From JALZEG01 sp046263255 (GTDB lineage Bacteria > Actinomycetota > CADDZG01 > WHSQ01), in NCBI GenBank assembly GCA_046263255.1, contig JBHELD010000033.1, forward strand, positions 1 to 64,000: a DNA stretch of 64,000 bases, given 5' to 3'. A model generated the notes under the pieces. The model saw only the letters and a program-made list of their open reading frames with translations. It ran no database searches and was not told the origin of the DNA. Below, in pieces: positions 7,512 through 16,085 of the stretch. Every line of letters begins with the position of its first letter. The first letter of the stretch is position 1. Made by a program: the position numbers and the translations under genes.

Positions 7512-8018
7512 CTACTTCGGGAGCTTGACTCCCTTGCCGGCGGTGTAGGTGAACGTGGCGTTCATACCCGTGTGCATGCACACGATCGCCTTCTTCATCC
7601 CGTCGGGCACCATACCGGACTCGCCGCCCGCGCCGCGCGTCTCGTAGCTGTAGTTCGCCGGCGCGTAGGCCGGGTCGGTCGCCTGCTCGGGCGTGCCGAA
7701 CTCGGTATAGAAGGTGATGTCGAGGTCGACGTCGCCCTGGCCGCCGGTGACCTCGAGCACGAACGGCTTCTTGTTCGTCGCCGGTTCGAGGTCGAAGCTG
7801 TAGCCGACGACGCCGTTGATCTGCTGGTTCTCGCTGCTCAGGATCATGATCCTGCGGTGGAGGCCGGAGTAGCACGTGGCGAACGTGCTGCCCGCGTACG
7901 GCGCCATCATCCTGATGCTGCCGTCCACCTTCTGCTGCTTAGGCGCTGCAGACGACGCACCACCCAGCAGCGAGAGAGCCATGATAGAGGTGGCTCCCAG
8001 GGCTACGACCCTTCTCAT
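7512..8018 (-). CDS. secreted protein, tandem paralogue B
   Basis: 168 residues. A signal peptide (MRRVVALGATSIMALSLLGG, cleavage after SSA) precedes the mature start APKQQKV. Motifs shared with the gene immediately upstream are GLHRRI, a GYSFDLEPAT block, TGGQGDVDLDI, FGTPE, GGESG and AGKGVK. The VDLD plus later GGES pattern resembles the small beta-sandwich pre-peptidase C-terminal (PPC) fold, but this is a guess at fold only. Two Cys (in ATCYSG and VCMH) could form a disulfide. The ATG overlaps the upstream stop as ATGA (8015-8018), and a terminator follows the stop. Confidence 0.8.
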   Translation of the reverse strand: MRRVVALGATSIMALSLLGGASSAAPKQQKVDGSIRMMAPYAGSTFATCYSGLHRRIMILSSENQQINGVVGYSFDLEPATNKKPFVLEVTGGQGDVDLDITFYTEFGTPEQATDPAYAPANYSYETRGAGGESGMVPDGMKKAIVCMHTGMNATFTYTAGKGVKLPK

Positions 8019-8533
8019 TTCACCTTCACCCCCTTGCCGGCGACGTAGTCGAACGTGGCACCCGCGCCGGCACCCAGGGCGCCCCCGTACATGCAGACGA
8101 TGACCTTCGTGAAGTCGCCCTTCGGGACGATGCCGGACTCTCCGCCTGCCTCACGCGTGTTGAACGACACCGCCACCGGGGCACCCGCGTTCAGGGGGTC
8201 GCCCACCACGTCTTCCGGCGTGCCGAACTTGTTGTAGAAGTAGATGTCCAGGTCGACGTGACCCTGGCCGCCGGTCGGCTTGAGGACGAACGGCTTTCCG
8301 AGCGTCGCCGGCTCGAGATCGAAGTGGTAGCCGATGTCCCCGTTCACCATCTCCTGCGACAGGATCGCGATCCGCCGGTGGAGGCCGGCGTAGCACCCGC
8401 TGTTGTCGGTGTACGGAGCCGAGAACGCGAGGCTCCCCGAGACCTTCTGCTGCTTCGGTGCAGCGGCAGTCGCGTTGGCAACGAGCGACGCCGCGACGAG
8501 CCCGCCGAGGGCGAGCGCTGCAAGCTTCCTCAT
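8015..8533 (-). CDS. secreted protein, tandem paralogue A
   Basis: 172 residues with a signal peptide (MRKLAALALGGLVAASLVAN) and mature start APKQQKV, the same as its neighbour. It keeps the shared blocks GCYAGLHRRI, IGYHFDLEPAT, TGGQGHVDLDI, FGTPED, GGESGIVP and VAGKGVK. The ATG at 8533 has a good ribosome site (GGAGGTGGA). Function is unknown; a secreted or wall-associated structural or binding role is likely since no catalytic motif is visible. It is coupled to paralogue B by a 4-bp overlap, a recent-looking tandem duplication. Confidence 0.8.
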   Translation of the reverse strand: MRKLAALALGGLVAASLVANATAAAPKQQKVSGSLAFSAPYTDNSGCYAGLHRRIAILSQEMVNGDIGYHFDLEPATLGKPFVLKPTGGQGHVDLDIYFYNKFGTPEDVVGDPLNAGAPVAVSFNTREAGGESGIVPKGDFTKVIVCMYGGALGAGAGATFDYVAGKGVKVK

Positions 8534-8617
8534 CTGAAGTCCACCTCCGGTAAAGGGCTGTCACCGGAGAGGTTCGCCCTGCGGAGGCCTGTTCCTCCCG
8601 TCAGAGGCCGCCCCCGG

Positions 8618-9199
8618 TCAGACGATTACCCGCGGGAGCGGCCCGGTGTCGTCCTCTTCGTCCCGTTTCGCCCCGGTTGCGCCGGCTGCGTCGGACGGGG
8701 AAGCGGCGGGGAGCAGGCCTGCCGTGACGAGGCCGGTCACCGCCCGGTAGAAGTCGTCCGGGTGCGACAGGTAGGCGATGCGGCTCAGTGCCTGGGCCTG
8801 CCCGGCGGTCTCGACGATCAGCTCGCCATAGCCGATGAGGCGCCCCAACAGCGACCGCTGGTAGGTCATGTCGGTGAGGTTGCCGAGCGGCATCGAGGCG
8901 ACTTTCCTCGTGAGGATCCCCGACACCTCGAAGATCCTCTTCTGCGTCACGAAGATGCGGTCGACCCACCATTCGAGGATCCGCCAGGCGAAGCGCAGCA
9001 GGAACCAGAGCGCGAACAGCCCCGCGAGCGTGTCGAGGAGGTCGCCGCCGTCGCCGGGGCTCACGAGCGTCCCGACGAGCACCGCGAGCGCGATGGCGCC
9101 GGCGGCGGTCAGCGCGGGGCGAGCCAGCACCGCGACGTGCCGCCTCGCCTCGAGGATGATCGTCTCGTCTCCGGCCAGGTACCGGCCGGGGCCGGTCAT
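8618..9199 (-). CDS. PH-domain (YdbS/YdbT-like) membrane protein
   Basis: 193 residues. Two adjacent transmembrane helices (about 28-45 and 58-75) are followed by a bacterial PH domain recognisable by VTQKRIFEVSGILTRKV and LGNLTDMTYQRSLLGRLIGYG. The C-terminal tail is acidic and low in complexity. Such proteins are anchored in the membrane with the PH domain inside the cell, and their role is unresolved. A GTG one codon upstream (9202) is an alternative start. It lies 6 bp downstream of a 56-residue membrane protein and is probably in the same transcript. Confidence 0.8.
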   Translation of the reverse strand: MTGPGRYLAGDETIILEARRHVAVLARPALTAAGAIALAVLVGTLVSPGDGGDLLDTLAGLFALWFLLRFAWRILEWWVDRIFVTQKRIFEVSGILTRKVASMPLGNLTDMTYQRSLLGRLIGYGELIVETAGQAQALSRIAYLSHPDDFYRAVTGLVTAGLLPAASPSDAAGATGAKRDEEDDTGPLPRVIV

Positions 9200-9205
9200 C
9201 ACCGG

Positions 9206-9376
9206 CTAGACCAGGGACCTCACGAACTTGGACAGGCTCTCGGCTGCCGTCGAGAGCCACTCGCGGGCGCTCTCCCCCGTCATCTTCACGAGCTTCGCCG
9301 CCTCACCCGGGGACTCGATCAAGAAGAAGATCCCGAACGCGATCAACAGCAGCCACATGACCCTCTTTAGGCCCAT
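9206..9376 (-). CDS. 56-residue single-pass membrane protein
   Basis: Short frame from ATG at 9376 to TAG at 9206. It begins MGLKRVMWLLLIAFGIFFLI, a basic N-tip and one strong transmembrane helix, and continues as an amphipathic Lys/Glu-rich helix ending in KFVRSLV. Its stop is 6 bp before the PH-domain gene, in the same direction. I do not recognise a family. Position and clean helix pattern support a real gene, perhaps a partner of the PH-domain protein. Confidence 0.55.
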   Translation of the reverse strand: MGLKRVMWLLLIAFGIFFLIESPGEAAKLVKMTGESAREWLSTAAESLSKFVRSLV

Positions 9377-9416
9377 AAGCAACGATCATAGGCGCAGGCG
9401 CGAGGTTCGTGAAGGA

Positions 9417-10184
9417 TTAGTCCCTCTCGGTCCACCACCCCAGCCACAGCTTCCGCGACGTGCGGAGGTGGTCGGGGGCCCGCGAGAAGACCTCCAGGGT
9501 GACGGTCCCGTCGTACCCGGCGTCCTTCAGCCAGCGGACCGCCGCCTTCCAGTCGATCGTGCCGGCCCCCAGCGGCAGGTGCTTGTCCTCGGTCCCGCCG
9601 GTGTTGTCGGAGACGTGGACGTGCGCCAGCCGGTCGCCGTACGCCGCGAGGAAGCCCGGAGTGCGATTCGGCTCCCCGAGGCCCAGCCGCAGGTTCGCGT
9701 GGCCGACGTCGAGGTGGAACCCGGCATCGGGCGCGGCGTCGAAGATCTCCGCGAAGTCCTCCACGCGCGAGAAGCGGTTGTCGAGGTTCTCGACCATGAT
9801 GGCGATCCCCCGCTGCCCGGCGTCTTCGACGATCCCGGCGATGGCCTTCGCGTTCGCCTTCCGGATTCGATCCGCGGAATGCAGCGGCACGCGCTGGTCG
9901 GGGTGGACGTTGACCAACGTCACCCCCGCGTCCGCGAAGACGTCGAGCGCGCGGCGGAAGAGGTCGCGTGCGGTGGAGCGTAGCTCCGGGAACGGTGAGG
10001 CGATCGGGAGGTAGTAGGGCGTGTGGCCTACCGCCGTGACGCCGAGGTCGCCGAGGAGACGCCCGACGTCCTTTCCGTCGGGGAACCACGCGGCGGGCGG
10101 CTCGAGCGTGAGGTCGACGAAGTCGAACCCGTCCTCGGCTATCCGGTGGATCTCTTTGATCACCGAACGTCCGGGGAAGTTCAT
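9417..10184 (-). CDS. sugar phosphate isomerase/epimerase (xylose isomerase-like barrel)
   Basis: 255 residues of the AP-endonuclease-2/xylose isomerase-like TIM-barrel family. Probable metal ligands are the acidic and His residues in IMVENLDN, FHLDVGHAN, LAHVHVSD and VTLEVFSR, in the expected order along the barrel. Members isomerise or epimerise sugars, and some are endonucleases or dehydratases, so the substrate is open. The ATG at 10184 was chosen; an in-frame GTG at 10199 would add five residues. It diverges from the nitroreductase gene over about 70 bp. Confidence 0.82.
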   Translation of the reverse strand: MNFPGRSVIKEIHRIAEDGFDFVDLTLEPPAAWFPDGKDVGRLLGDLGVTAVGHTPYYLPIASPFPELRSTARDLFRRALDVFADAGVTLVNVHPDQRVPLHSADRIRKANAKAIAGIVEDAGQRGIAIMVENLDNRFSRVEDFAEIFDAAPDAGFHLDVGHANLRLGLGEPNRTPGFLAAYGDRLAHVHVSDNTGGTEDKHLPLGAGTIDWKAAVRWLKDAGYDGTVTLEVFSRAPDHLRTSRKLWLGWWTERD

Positions 10185-10252
10185 GGCTCCTACCAGCACC
10201 CGGCGAGCATACGCGGGGTGTCGGGGCGCGGCCGTGTGTCTATCCTCGGTGC

Positions 10253-10807
10253 GTGGAGACGTACGAGGCGATCATGACGCGCCGCTCGGTGCCGCGCTGC
10301 GAGGGCGAGGTCGACCGGGCGATCGTCGACAAGCTGCTGGCCGCGGCCGTCCGCGCGCCGAACCACCACCTGACACAACCGTGGAGGTTCGTCGTCATCC
10401 GGGGCGAGGCCCGGTCCGACCTCGCCGGGGCGTGGGCGGCGGGGCTCACGCGGCTCGGCAAGGACGCGTCGAGGGTGCAGGACAAGGTGCTGCGCGCCCC
10501 CGTCATCATCTGCGTCGTCGAGCGTCCCCACCTCGAAAACCCCAAGGTCGTGGAGGTCGAGGAGCATCACGCCGTGGGCGCCGCGATCCAGAACATCCTG
10601 CTGGCGGCGCACGCGCTGGGGCTCGGTGCGATGCACCGGACCGGTGAGGCCGTGCGGCTGCCCGAGGTCCGCGCCCACCTCGGCGCGGCCGCCGACGAGC
10701 TCATCGCCGGCTTCGTCTACGTCGGCCGTCCGCCCGAGGGGGCCGACCGGCGTCCCGCGTCGCGACGGACCGACCACCGCGAGATAACGGAATGGCGCGG
10801 ATGGTGA
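10253..10807 (+). CDS. nitroreductase family flavoprotein
   Basis: 184 residues from a GTG. The N-terminal AIMTRRSVPRCEG segment and the FMN-contacting APNHHLTQPWRFVVI block are typical of small nitroreductases. A later AAIQNILLAAHALGLGAMHRTG helix is also conserved. It should bind FMN and reduce a nitro, quinone or similar substrate with NAD(P)H as a homodimer. Its end overlaps the HAD phosphatase gene by 16 bp, so the two are co-translated. Confidence 0.87.
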   Translation: METYEAIMTRRSVPRCEGEVDRAIVDKLLAAAVRAPNHHLTQPWRFVVIRGEARSDLAGAWAAGLTRLGKDASRVQDKVLRAPVIICVVERPHLENPKVVEVEEHHAVGAAIQNILLAAHALGLGAMHRTGEAVRLPEVRAHLGAAADELIAGFVYVGRPPEGADRRPASRRTDHREITEWRGW

Positions 10808-11631
10808 CCGCGCCGCAGAAGGCCGCGTTCTTCGACCTCGACAAGACGCTGATCCCGGGCTCCAGCCTGTTCCTGCTCGCCCGCGGCGCGTACGAGCGCG
10901 ACATGTTCCGGGTCCGCGACCTGCTGCGCTTCGGCTGGGGGCAGATCACGTTCCGGCTCGCCGGTGAACGACGGCGCAACGTCGAGATGTCGCAACGCTC
11001 GACGCTCGAGTTCGTCACCGGCCACAGGTCGTCCGAGCTGGTGGCCTGGGGGAAAGAGATCGCGGAGGAGCGCATCCTCCCGCGCGTCTACGAGGACATC
11101 GTCCGCGTCATCGACGACCACAAGGAGAAAGGCGACCTGACGTTCCTGGTGACCGCGGCCCCCGTCGAGCTGGCGCGCACGATCGCCGACGCGCTCGGGA
11201 TGACCGGCGCGATCGGAACCGTCTCGGAGGTCGACGCCGGCGGTTATTACACCGGCAGGCTCGCCGGGCCGGTCATGCACGGGCCGGCGAAGGCGAAGGC
11301 GGTCGCGGAGATGGCGGCCGAGCACCGGATCGACCTCGCGGAGTGCGCCGCGTACTCCGACTCCGTCAACGACCTCCCGTTGCTCGACTCCGTCGGGTTT
11401 CCCCACGCAGTGAACCCCGAGCACGAGCTGCGGCGGATCGCGACCGTCAGAGGCTGGCCGGTCCACGAGCTGCGCACGCGCCGGCGCGCGCTGCTGATCG
11501 GCATCCCCGCAGGGCTCGGCGGCGCCGCGCTGTTCGGAACCGGGATCGCGCTCGGGATGTGGGCGCAACGGCGTTCGGCGGCGCGGGCGCGGGGGCCGGT
11601 CGAGAGCATGGGGCGCCGCCTCGGGATCTAG
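10792..11631 (+). CDS. HAD-IB family phosphatase (SerB-like) with C-terminal membrane segment
   Basis: 279 residues. HAD motif I is FFDLDKTLIPGSS (Asp15, Asp17), motif II includes the Ser/Thr in FLVTAAP, and motif III/IV is YSDSVNDLPLL after a conserved Lys in GPAKAKAV. This fits the HAD-IB group of phosphoserine phosphatase-like and CicA-like enzymes; the natural substrate is unknown. A Gly-rich hydrophobic segment near residues 232-255 probably anchors the C-terminus in the membrane. An internal ATG at 10801 is an alternative start. Confidence 0.85.
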   Translation: MARMVTAPQKAAFFDLDKTLIPGSSLFLLARGAYERDMFRVRDLLRFGWGQITFRLAGERRRNVEMSQRSTLEFVTGHRSSELVAWGKEIAEERILPRVYEDIVRVIDDHKEKGDLTFLVTAAPVELARTIADALGMTGAIGTVSEVDAGGYYTGRLAGPVMHGPAKAKAVAEMAAEHRIDLAECAAYSDSVNDLPLLDSVGFPHAVNPEHELRRIATVRGWPVHELRTRRRALLIGIPAGLGGAALFGTGIALGMWAQRRSAARARGPVESMGRRLGI

Positions 11632-11657
11632 GTCGTGCGGGCGCGCGCCGGGCGCGG

Positions 11658-12023
11658 CTAGCTCCCGGACGCGTACTGCTGCGCGGTCTCGCTCTCGAAC
11701 TCGAACGCCACCCACGGCTCGTCGCCGACGACCCACGCGTCGTGCCCCGGCTCGATCACGTACGCGTCCCCGGGGCCCGCCTCGCCCTCGGTCCCGTCCT
11801 CGTGCCGCACCCGGAGGCGCCCCGACTGCACCGCGCCTACGTGACGCGCCTGGCAGGAGTCCGTCCCGGCAACGGGCTTGACGCACTCGGACCAGCGCCA
11901 GCCCGGTTGAAGGGTCAGTCGCGCGGCCGTGACCTCGCCCATCTTCACGACGGCAACGCTCGTCTTGTCCGGCGTCCGTACCTCGTCGGGTGACTCGAAG
12001 CTCTTCCTCTCGATTCCCGCCAT
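11658..12023 (-). CDS. small cupin-domain protein
   Basis: 121 residues forming one cupin barrel. Visible elements are the first strand LTLQPGWRWSE, the ARHVGAVQSGRLRVRHEDG block and PGDAYVIEPGHDAWVVGDEPW. The usual first-motif HxH is degenerate, with only scattered His residues, so metal binding is uncertain. Such proteins are sensors, isomerases or dioxygenases; nothing here decides which. It is a single gene with 92 bp before the Rieske oxidoreductase gene upstream on the same strand. Confidence 0.72.
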   Translation of the reverse strand: MAGIERKSFESPDEVRTPDKTSVAVVKMGEVTAARLTLQPGWRWSECVKPVAGTDSCQARHVGAVQSGRLRVRHEDGTEGEAGPGDAYVIEPGHDAWVVGDEPWVAFEFESETAQQYASGS

Positions 12024-12115
12024 GCCCGCGACCTCCTCTATCCGCGCGCCCCGGCCGGCCCGAGGCGACACCGAGCCAATCAAAGTCGTTTTGGAGGACC
12101 GCGGCAACCCGGTCG

Positions 12116-13624
12116 CTAAAGCTCCCGCGGCTCCAGCGGCGTCCTCGCCGGTCCGGTGAGGACGTCGCCGCTCGCGGCGAACCGGGAGCCGTGGCACGGG
12201 CAGTCCCAGGAACGCTCCGCGTCGTTCCACGCCACGATGCACCCGAGGTGCGTGCACGTCGCGCTCACCGCGTGCAACGTCCCGTCGTCGTCCCGGTGGA
12301 TCCCCACCTTCTCGCCGTCCACGTCGAAGACCGCGCCGGCGCCGGGCGCGAGCGCGGCGATCTCCGCGGGGTCCTCGGCACCCTTCAGCCGGTCGCCGAT
12401 CAGACGCTTCGCGTCGTGACCGCCCTTCTTCACGAACGACGGCAGGGACTTCACGTTGAGGCGGTTCGGGTCGTACAGCTCCGCCCACTCATTCGGCGTC
12501 TCGGTGATCAGGTCCGCGAGCAAGCGCCCCGCGACCACGCCGTTCGTCATCCCCCACGCGCTGAAGCCGGTCGCGGTGAAGAGGTGGCCGCCGCCGGGCG
12601 TCATCCTCCCGACGAACGGGACCTTGTCGAGCGAGTAGTAGTCCTGCGTCGACCAGCGGTAGGCGACTCGCGTGGCTCCCAGGTCGTTGCGGGCCCACTC
12701 CTCCAGCCGGTCCCACTGCTCGCGGTGGATCCCGCCCTCGCCCGTGTGGTGCCCCTCGCCGGCGAGAATCAGCAGGGTCCGTCCGTCGTGGCGCGCGCGG
12801 CGGACCGAATGCGTCGGAGCGCCGACGTTGATGAACATGCCGCCGGGCACCCGGTCCTCCGGGACCTCCATCGCGAGGGCGTAGCCGCGGCTCGGCTCCG
12901 CGCGGGCGAAGAAGAAGCCCTTGTCCACGATCGGCATGTTCGTCGCGACGATCACGTCGGCCGCGATCACCATGCGGCCGCCGGCGGTGCGGACGTAGCA
13001 GGGCTCCCCCTCTTCGACGTCCACGACGCGCGCGCCTTCGAAGACGTGGCTGCCGTCGCCCGGGATCGACTCCAGCAAGGGCAGGAGGAACTTGCGGGGG
13101 TGGAACTCGAGCTGGCCGTCGAAGCCGACGGCGGCCTTGACCGGGTACGGCAGCGGAAGCTCGTCGTAGTAGCGCGCCGGCAGACCGAGGCGCTGCGCCG
13201 CCTCGACCTCCTCCTCGATCTTCGAGACTTGGTCGTCGGCGACCGTGTAGGTGAACGCGTTCGTCTCGGTGAGCTCGCAGTCGAGGCTCCGCGCGCGGCA
13301 GATCTGGGCGATCGTCCCGATCGCGGCCTGGTTCGACTCCGCGTAGAGCCGCGCCTTGTCCTCGCCGAACTTCGAGATGAGCTCGGCGTAGACGAGCGTG
13401 TGGAGCGACGTCACCTTCGCGGTCGTATGACCGGTGACGCCTTCGCACACGCGCCGCGCCTCGAGGACCGCGACGCTCTTGCCGGCCTCCTTCAGGAAGG
13501 TCGCGGCCATCGCGCCGACGATGCCGCCGCCGACGATCGCGACGTCGACGCGCACGTCGCGGGTGAGCGCCGGGAAGGCGGGGGCTGCGGTGGTGTCGAT
13601 CCAGAAAGACTGGTGGCGTTCCAT
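12116..13624 (-). CDS. FAD-dependent oxidoreductase with C-terminal Rieske domain
   Basis: 502 residues. The dinucleotide-binding VAIVGGGIVGA motif starts at about residue 28 and is followed by DadA-type FAD domain features (CEGVTGHTTAK, PYVGRMTPGGG-like GHLFTATGFSAWGMTNG). The last 60 residues hold a Rieske [2Fe-2S] site: CTHLGC (Cys457, His459) and CPCHGS (Cys475, His478). This architecture is common in actinobacteria and firmicutes. It suggests electron transfer from an amine- or amino-acid-like substrate through FAD to the cluster. The ATG at 13624 follows GGAGG and was preferred over the longer frame. Confidence 0.9.
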   Translation of the reverse strand: MERHQSFWIDTTAAPAFPALTRDVRVDVAIVGGGIVGAMAATFLKEAGKSVAVLEARRVCEGVTGHTTAKVTSLHTLVYAELISKFGEDKARLYAESNQAAIGTIAQICRARSLDCELTETNAFTYTVADDQVSKIEEEVEAAQRLGLPARYYDELPLPYPVKAAVGFDGQLEFHPRKFLLPLLESIPGDGSHVFEGARVVDVEEGEPCYVRTAGGRMVIAADVIVATNMPIVDKGFFFARAEPSRGYALAMEVPEDRVPGGMFINVGAPTHSVRRARHDGRTLLILAGEGHHTGEGGIHREQWDRLEEWARNDLGATRVAYRWSTQDYYSLDKVPFVGRMTPGGGHLFTATGFSAWGMTNGVVAGRLLADLITETPNEWAELYDPNRLNVKSLPSFVKKGGHDAKRLIGDRLKGAEDPAEIAALAPGAGAVFDVDGEKVGIHRDDDGTLHAVSATCTHLGCIVAWNDAERSWDCPCHGSRFAASGDVLTGPARTPLEPREL

Positions 13625-13676
13625 CGGCCTCCTCTCGGTAACGTCCGGCGACTCTAGTGCCATCGTCTGGCGGAGC

Positions 13677-15104
13677 TCACCGCGGCTCGACCCTTCGGAC
13701 CGAGGTCGGGGCGCCGGGGAGGCCACCCGCCGAAGACCTGTAGTCGGGCACCCCGACGCACGTGAGCAGAAGGCCGTCCAGCGGCTCGCCCAGCAGGCTC
13801 GGGATGGCGCCGTCCATGAACGTCATGCCGGAGGCGCTCGCGCCGAGCGCGTAGGCGAGCAGGTGCAGGCGCCCCTCCACCAGGCCCGCAGCCAGCTGCG
13901 CCTCGCGGTACCCGCGGTCGTCGAGGGCGCCGACGTCCGTCGCCGCGATCACGACGAACGCGGCGTCGCGCGCCAGGGCCTGGTCGAGGGCGACGCGGTA
14001 GAGCTCGTCGCGCAGGAGACCCGCGCGCAGGGGAGCCTCCAGGTCCGGCCACCGGTAGAGCCCCGCCTCGATGGCTTCGACGTCGTGCACCGCGACGAAG
14101 TGTGGAACGGCGACGCCGCGCAGGGCCGCGCGCATCGAGGTGTGCAGCACGCTCGCCGTCAGTCCCCGTTCGGGATCCATGCGGCGCTGCGAGCCGCGCG
14201 CGAGGACGACGGCCTCGACGGGATCCGTCGCCTCGACCGCGACGACGGCCGGGGCACCCGGGTTCCACGGCGACCCGAGCTCGTCGCGCTCCCCCGCGCG
14301 TTGCGCCGCGGTGACGAGCGGGAGCTCGACGGGAGCCGCGTCGACCGCGCCGGCGGCCGCCGGACCCGACGCGTCGAGCGCCGGCGCGCCCTCCCCGAGC
14401 GCGACCGCCGCGACCGGGAGCTCGTGCACGCGGTCGGCGCCGACGAGCCGGGCGACGCGCGCGTCGGGAAAGCGTGTGTAGAGCCGCGCCGGCACGCCTG
14501 CAGAGCCCGCAGCCGCCACGAGCTGGGACAGCATCGTCCCCGCGTCCCAGTACACGTGCCGGTAGCCCCGCTCTCGATACCTCCAGCCCGTCCGCCAGGG
14601 GATCCCCGTCACGACGACCGCCGGCGCGCTCCCGCGCGGCGGCGGCGCGACCCGAAGGAGGGCGTGGTCGAGCGGGTCGTAGAAGTGGACGCCCGCCGGC
14701 AGATCGAGCCCCTCCGGAACCGCGGCGTAGAGCTCGAGCGGGAAGCGCCCGCCCGCGGACCCTGCGGCCCGGAACAGGAACGTGCCGTACGGCCGCTCCG
14801 ACGTCCGCACGACCCCTGCCGACAGATAAAGCAGCCGCGCGAGCTGCGGGAGGTCCGGCTCGGCCGGAGGGACCTCCGCCGTCCCCGCGAGCACCGCGAC
14901 CGCAGGTGCGGCCGTACGCGGGAGGTGGCGCGGCAGCGGGACCCGCGGCAGCCGCTCCGCGTACCGCTTGTAGAACCAGGGGAGCCGGTCGACGTCGTTG
15001 ACCTCGAGGTCCTGCAACACGCGGGGGTCGTCCACGGGTTCGTCCCACGCGCGCCCGCGCTCGTACGACGTGAGCCAGTGCAGCGTCTGAGTCGCGGTCG
15101 CCAC
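13677..15104 (-). CDS. SagB/ThcOx-type dehydrogenase with two nitroreductase-like halves
   Basis: 475 residues. The N-terminal RLPWFYKRYAERLPRVPLPR segment matches the signature that precedes SagB domains. The sequence then holds two similar halves, each with an Arg-Leu-rich helix and an AGSAG-type helix (RLLYLSAGVVRTS..., VLHTSMRAALRG...). SagB proteins are FMN enzymes that oxidise azolines to azoles in ribosomal peptides; many stand-alone double-domain homologues have unknown jobs. No cyclodehydratase or precursor peptide is visible nearby. It lies 52 bp upstream of the FAD/Rieske gene, so electron transfer between the two products is conceivable. Confidence 0.78.
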   Translation of the reverse strand: MATATQTLHWLTSYERGRAWDEPVDDPRVLQDLEVNDVDRLPWFYKRYAERLPRVPLPRHLPRTAAPAVAVLAGTAEVPPAEPDLPQLARLLYLSAGVVRTSERPYGTFLFRAAGSAGGRFPLELYAAVPEGLDLPAGVHFYDPLDHALLRVAPPPRGSAPAVVVTGIPWRTGWRYRERGYRHVYWDAGTMLSQLVAAAGSAGVPARLYTRFPDARVARLVGADRVHELPVAAVALGEGAPALDASGPAAAGAVDAAPVELPLVTAAQRAGERDELGSPWNPGAPAVVAVEATDPVEAVVLARGSQRRMDPERGLTASVLHTSMRAALRGVAVPHFVAVHDVEAIEAGLYRWPDLEAPLRAGLLRDELYRVALDQALARDAAFVVIAATDVGALDDRGYREAQLAAGLVEGRLHLLAYALGASASGMTFMDGAIPSLLGEPLDGLLLTCVGVPDYRSSAGGLPGAPTSVRRVEPR

Positions 15105-15156
15105 GGCTGCGACTCTCGCACGCCGGGGAGCACGGGCTCTGTCGATGCAGCTGCGC

Positions 15157-16083
15157 CTAGGGCCGGGGCAGGACCTCCCCCTCTGCGCGGGTGCGGTCGC
15201 GATGGAGCTGTTGCAGCGTCTTCGTCACGGGCCCGACCGAGCCGCCGCCGATCGTGCGGCCGTCGACCTCCAGGACCGGCGCGAGCCCGCCCATCGTGCC
15301 GCTCGTGAAGACCTCGTCGGCCGTGTAGACCTCGGTAAGCGACACGTTGCGCTCCGCCGTCTCGATTCCCACGGCGCCGGCGAGCTCCAGCACGATCGCC
15401 CGGGTGATCCCCGGCAGGCACGCGTCGGCGTGCGGCGTCACCAGCGCGCCGTCGCGGACTAGGAACACGTTCGTAGCGTTCGTCTCGGCCACGAAGCCGT
15501 GCACGTCGAGCATCAGCGCGTCGTCCGCCCCCGCCACGTCGGCCTGGATCTTCGCCAGCACGTTGTTCAGGAGGTTGTTGTGGTGGATCTTCGAGTCGAG
15601 CGTGGCGGGGGAGCTTCGGCGGACCGACGACGTGATCAACCTGATGCCCGCGTCCCCGTACACGGGGGGCTTCCACTCCGCTAGGACGATCAGGCTGCAC
15701 CCGGCGCGGTTGTTCGCCGGCGACATGCCGGAGGTCACCTTCGGCCCCCGGGTCAACGTCAGCCGCACGTGCGCGCCGTCGTACATGCCGTTGGCCGTGA
15801 GCGTCTCGACGACGGCGCCCCGTACCTCGTCGCGCGACGGAAGGCCCTCGAAGCGAAGCGCGTGCGCCGACGCGAAGAGGCGGTCGAGGTGCCGGTCGAG
15901 CGCGAAGACCCTCCCGTCGTAGACGCGCAGCCCTTCCCACACCGCGTCGCCGCCCTGGACGGCCGAATCGAAGACGGATATCCGTGCGGCGTCGCGCGGC
16001 AGGAGCTCTCCGTCGACGTGCACGAGGATGGCTGCGTTCCGGGGATCGGGCAGGTCCTCGGGACGGTAGGGGCCCGCCGCCAT
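15157..16083 (-). CDS. class IV aminotransferase (branched-chain aminotransferase-like)
   Basis: 308 residues, the normal IlvE length. PLP-binding Lys165 lies in LDSKIHHNN; other family marks are GDAVWEGLRVYDGR, the HADACLPGITR segment and FTSGTMGGLAPV. It resembles D-amino-acid/branched-chain aminotransferases, and the exact keto-acid partner is uncertain. The start ATG at 16083 is 2 bp after the stop of a sulfotransferase gene. That pairing is known in fused form in plants as BCAT-like proteins, so the two may act on one substrate. Confidence 0.85.
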   Translation of the reverse strand: MAAGPYRPEDLPDPRNAAILVHVDGELLPRDAARISVFDSAVQGGDAVWEGLRVYDGRVFALDRHLDRLFASAHALRFEGLPSRDEVRGAVVETLTANGMYDGAHVRLTLTRGPKVTSGMSPANNRAGCSLIVLAEWKPPVYGDAGIRLITSSVRRSSPATLDSKIHHNNLLNNVLAKIQADVAGADDALMLDVHGFVAETNATNVFLVRDGALVTPHADACLPGITRAIVLELAGAVGIETAERNVSLTEVYTADEVFTSGTMGGLAPVLEVDGRTIGGGSVGPVTKTLQQLHRDRTRAEGEVLPRP

Positions 16084-16085
16084 CG

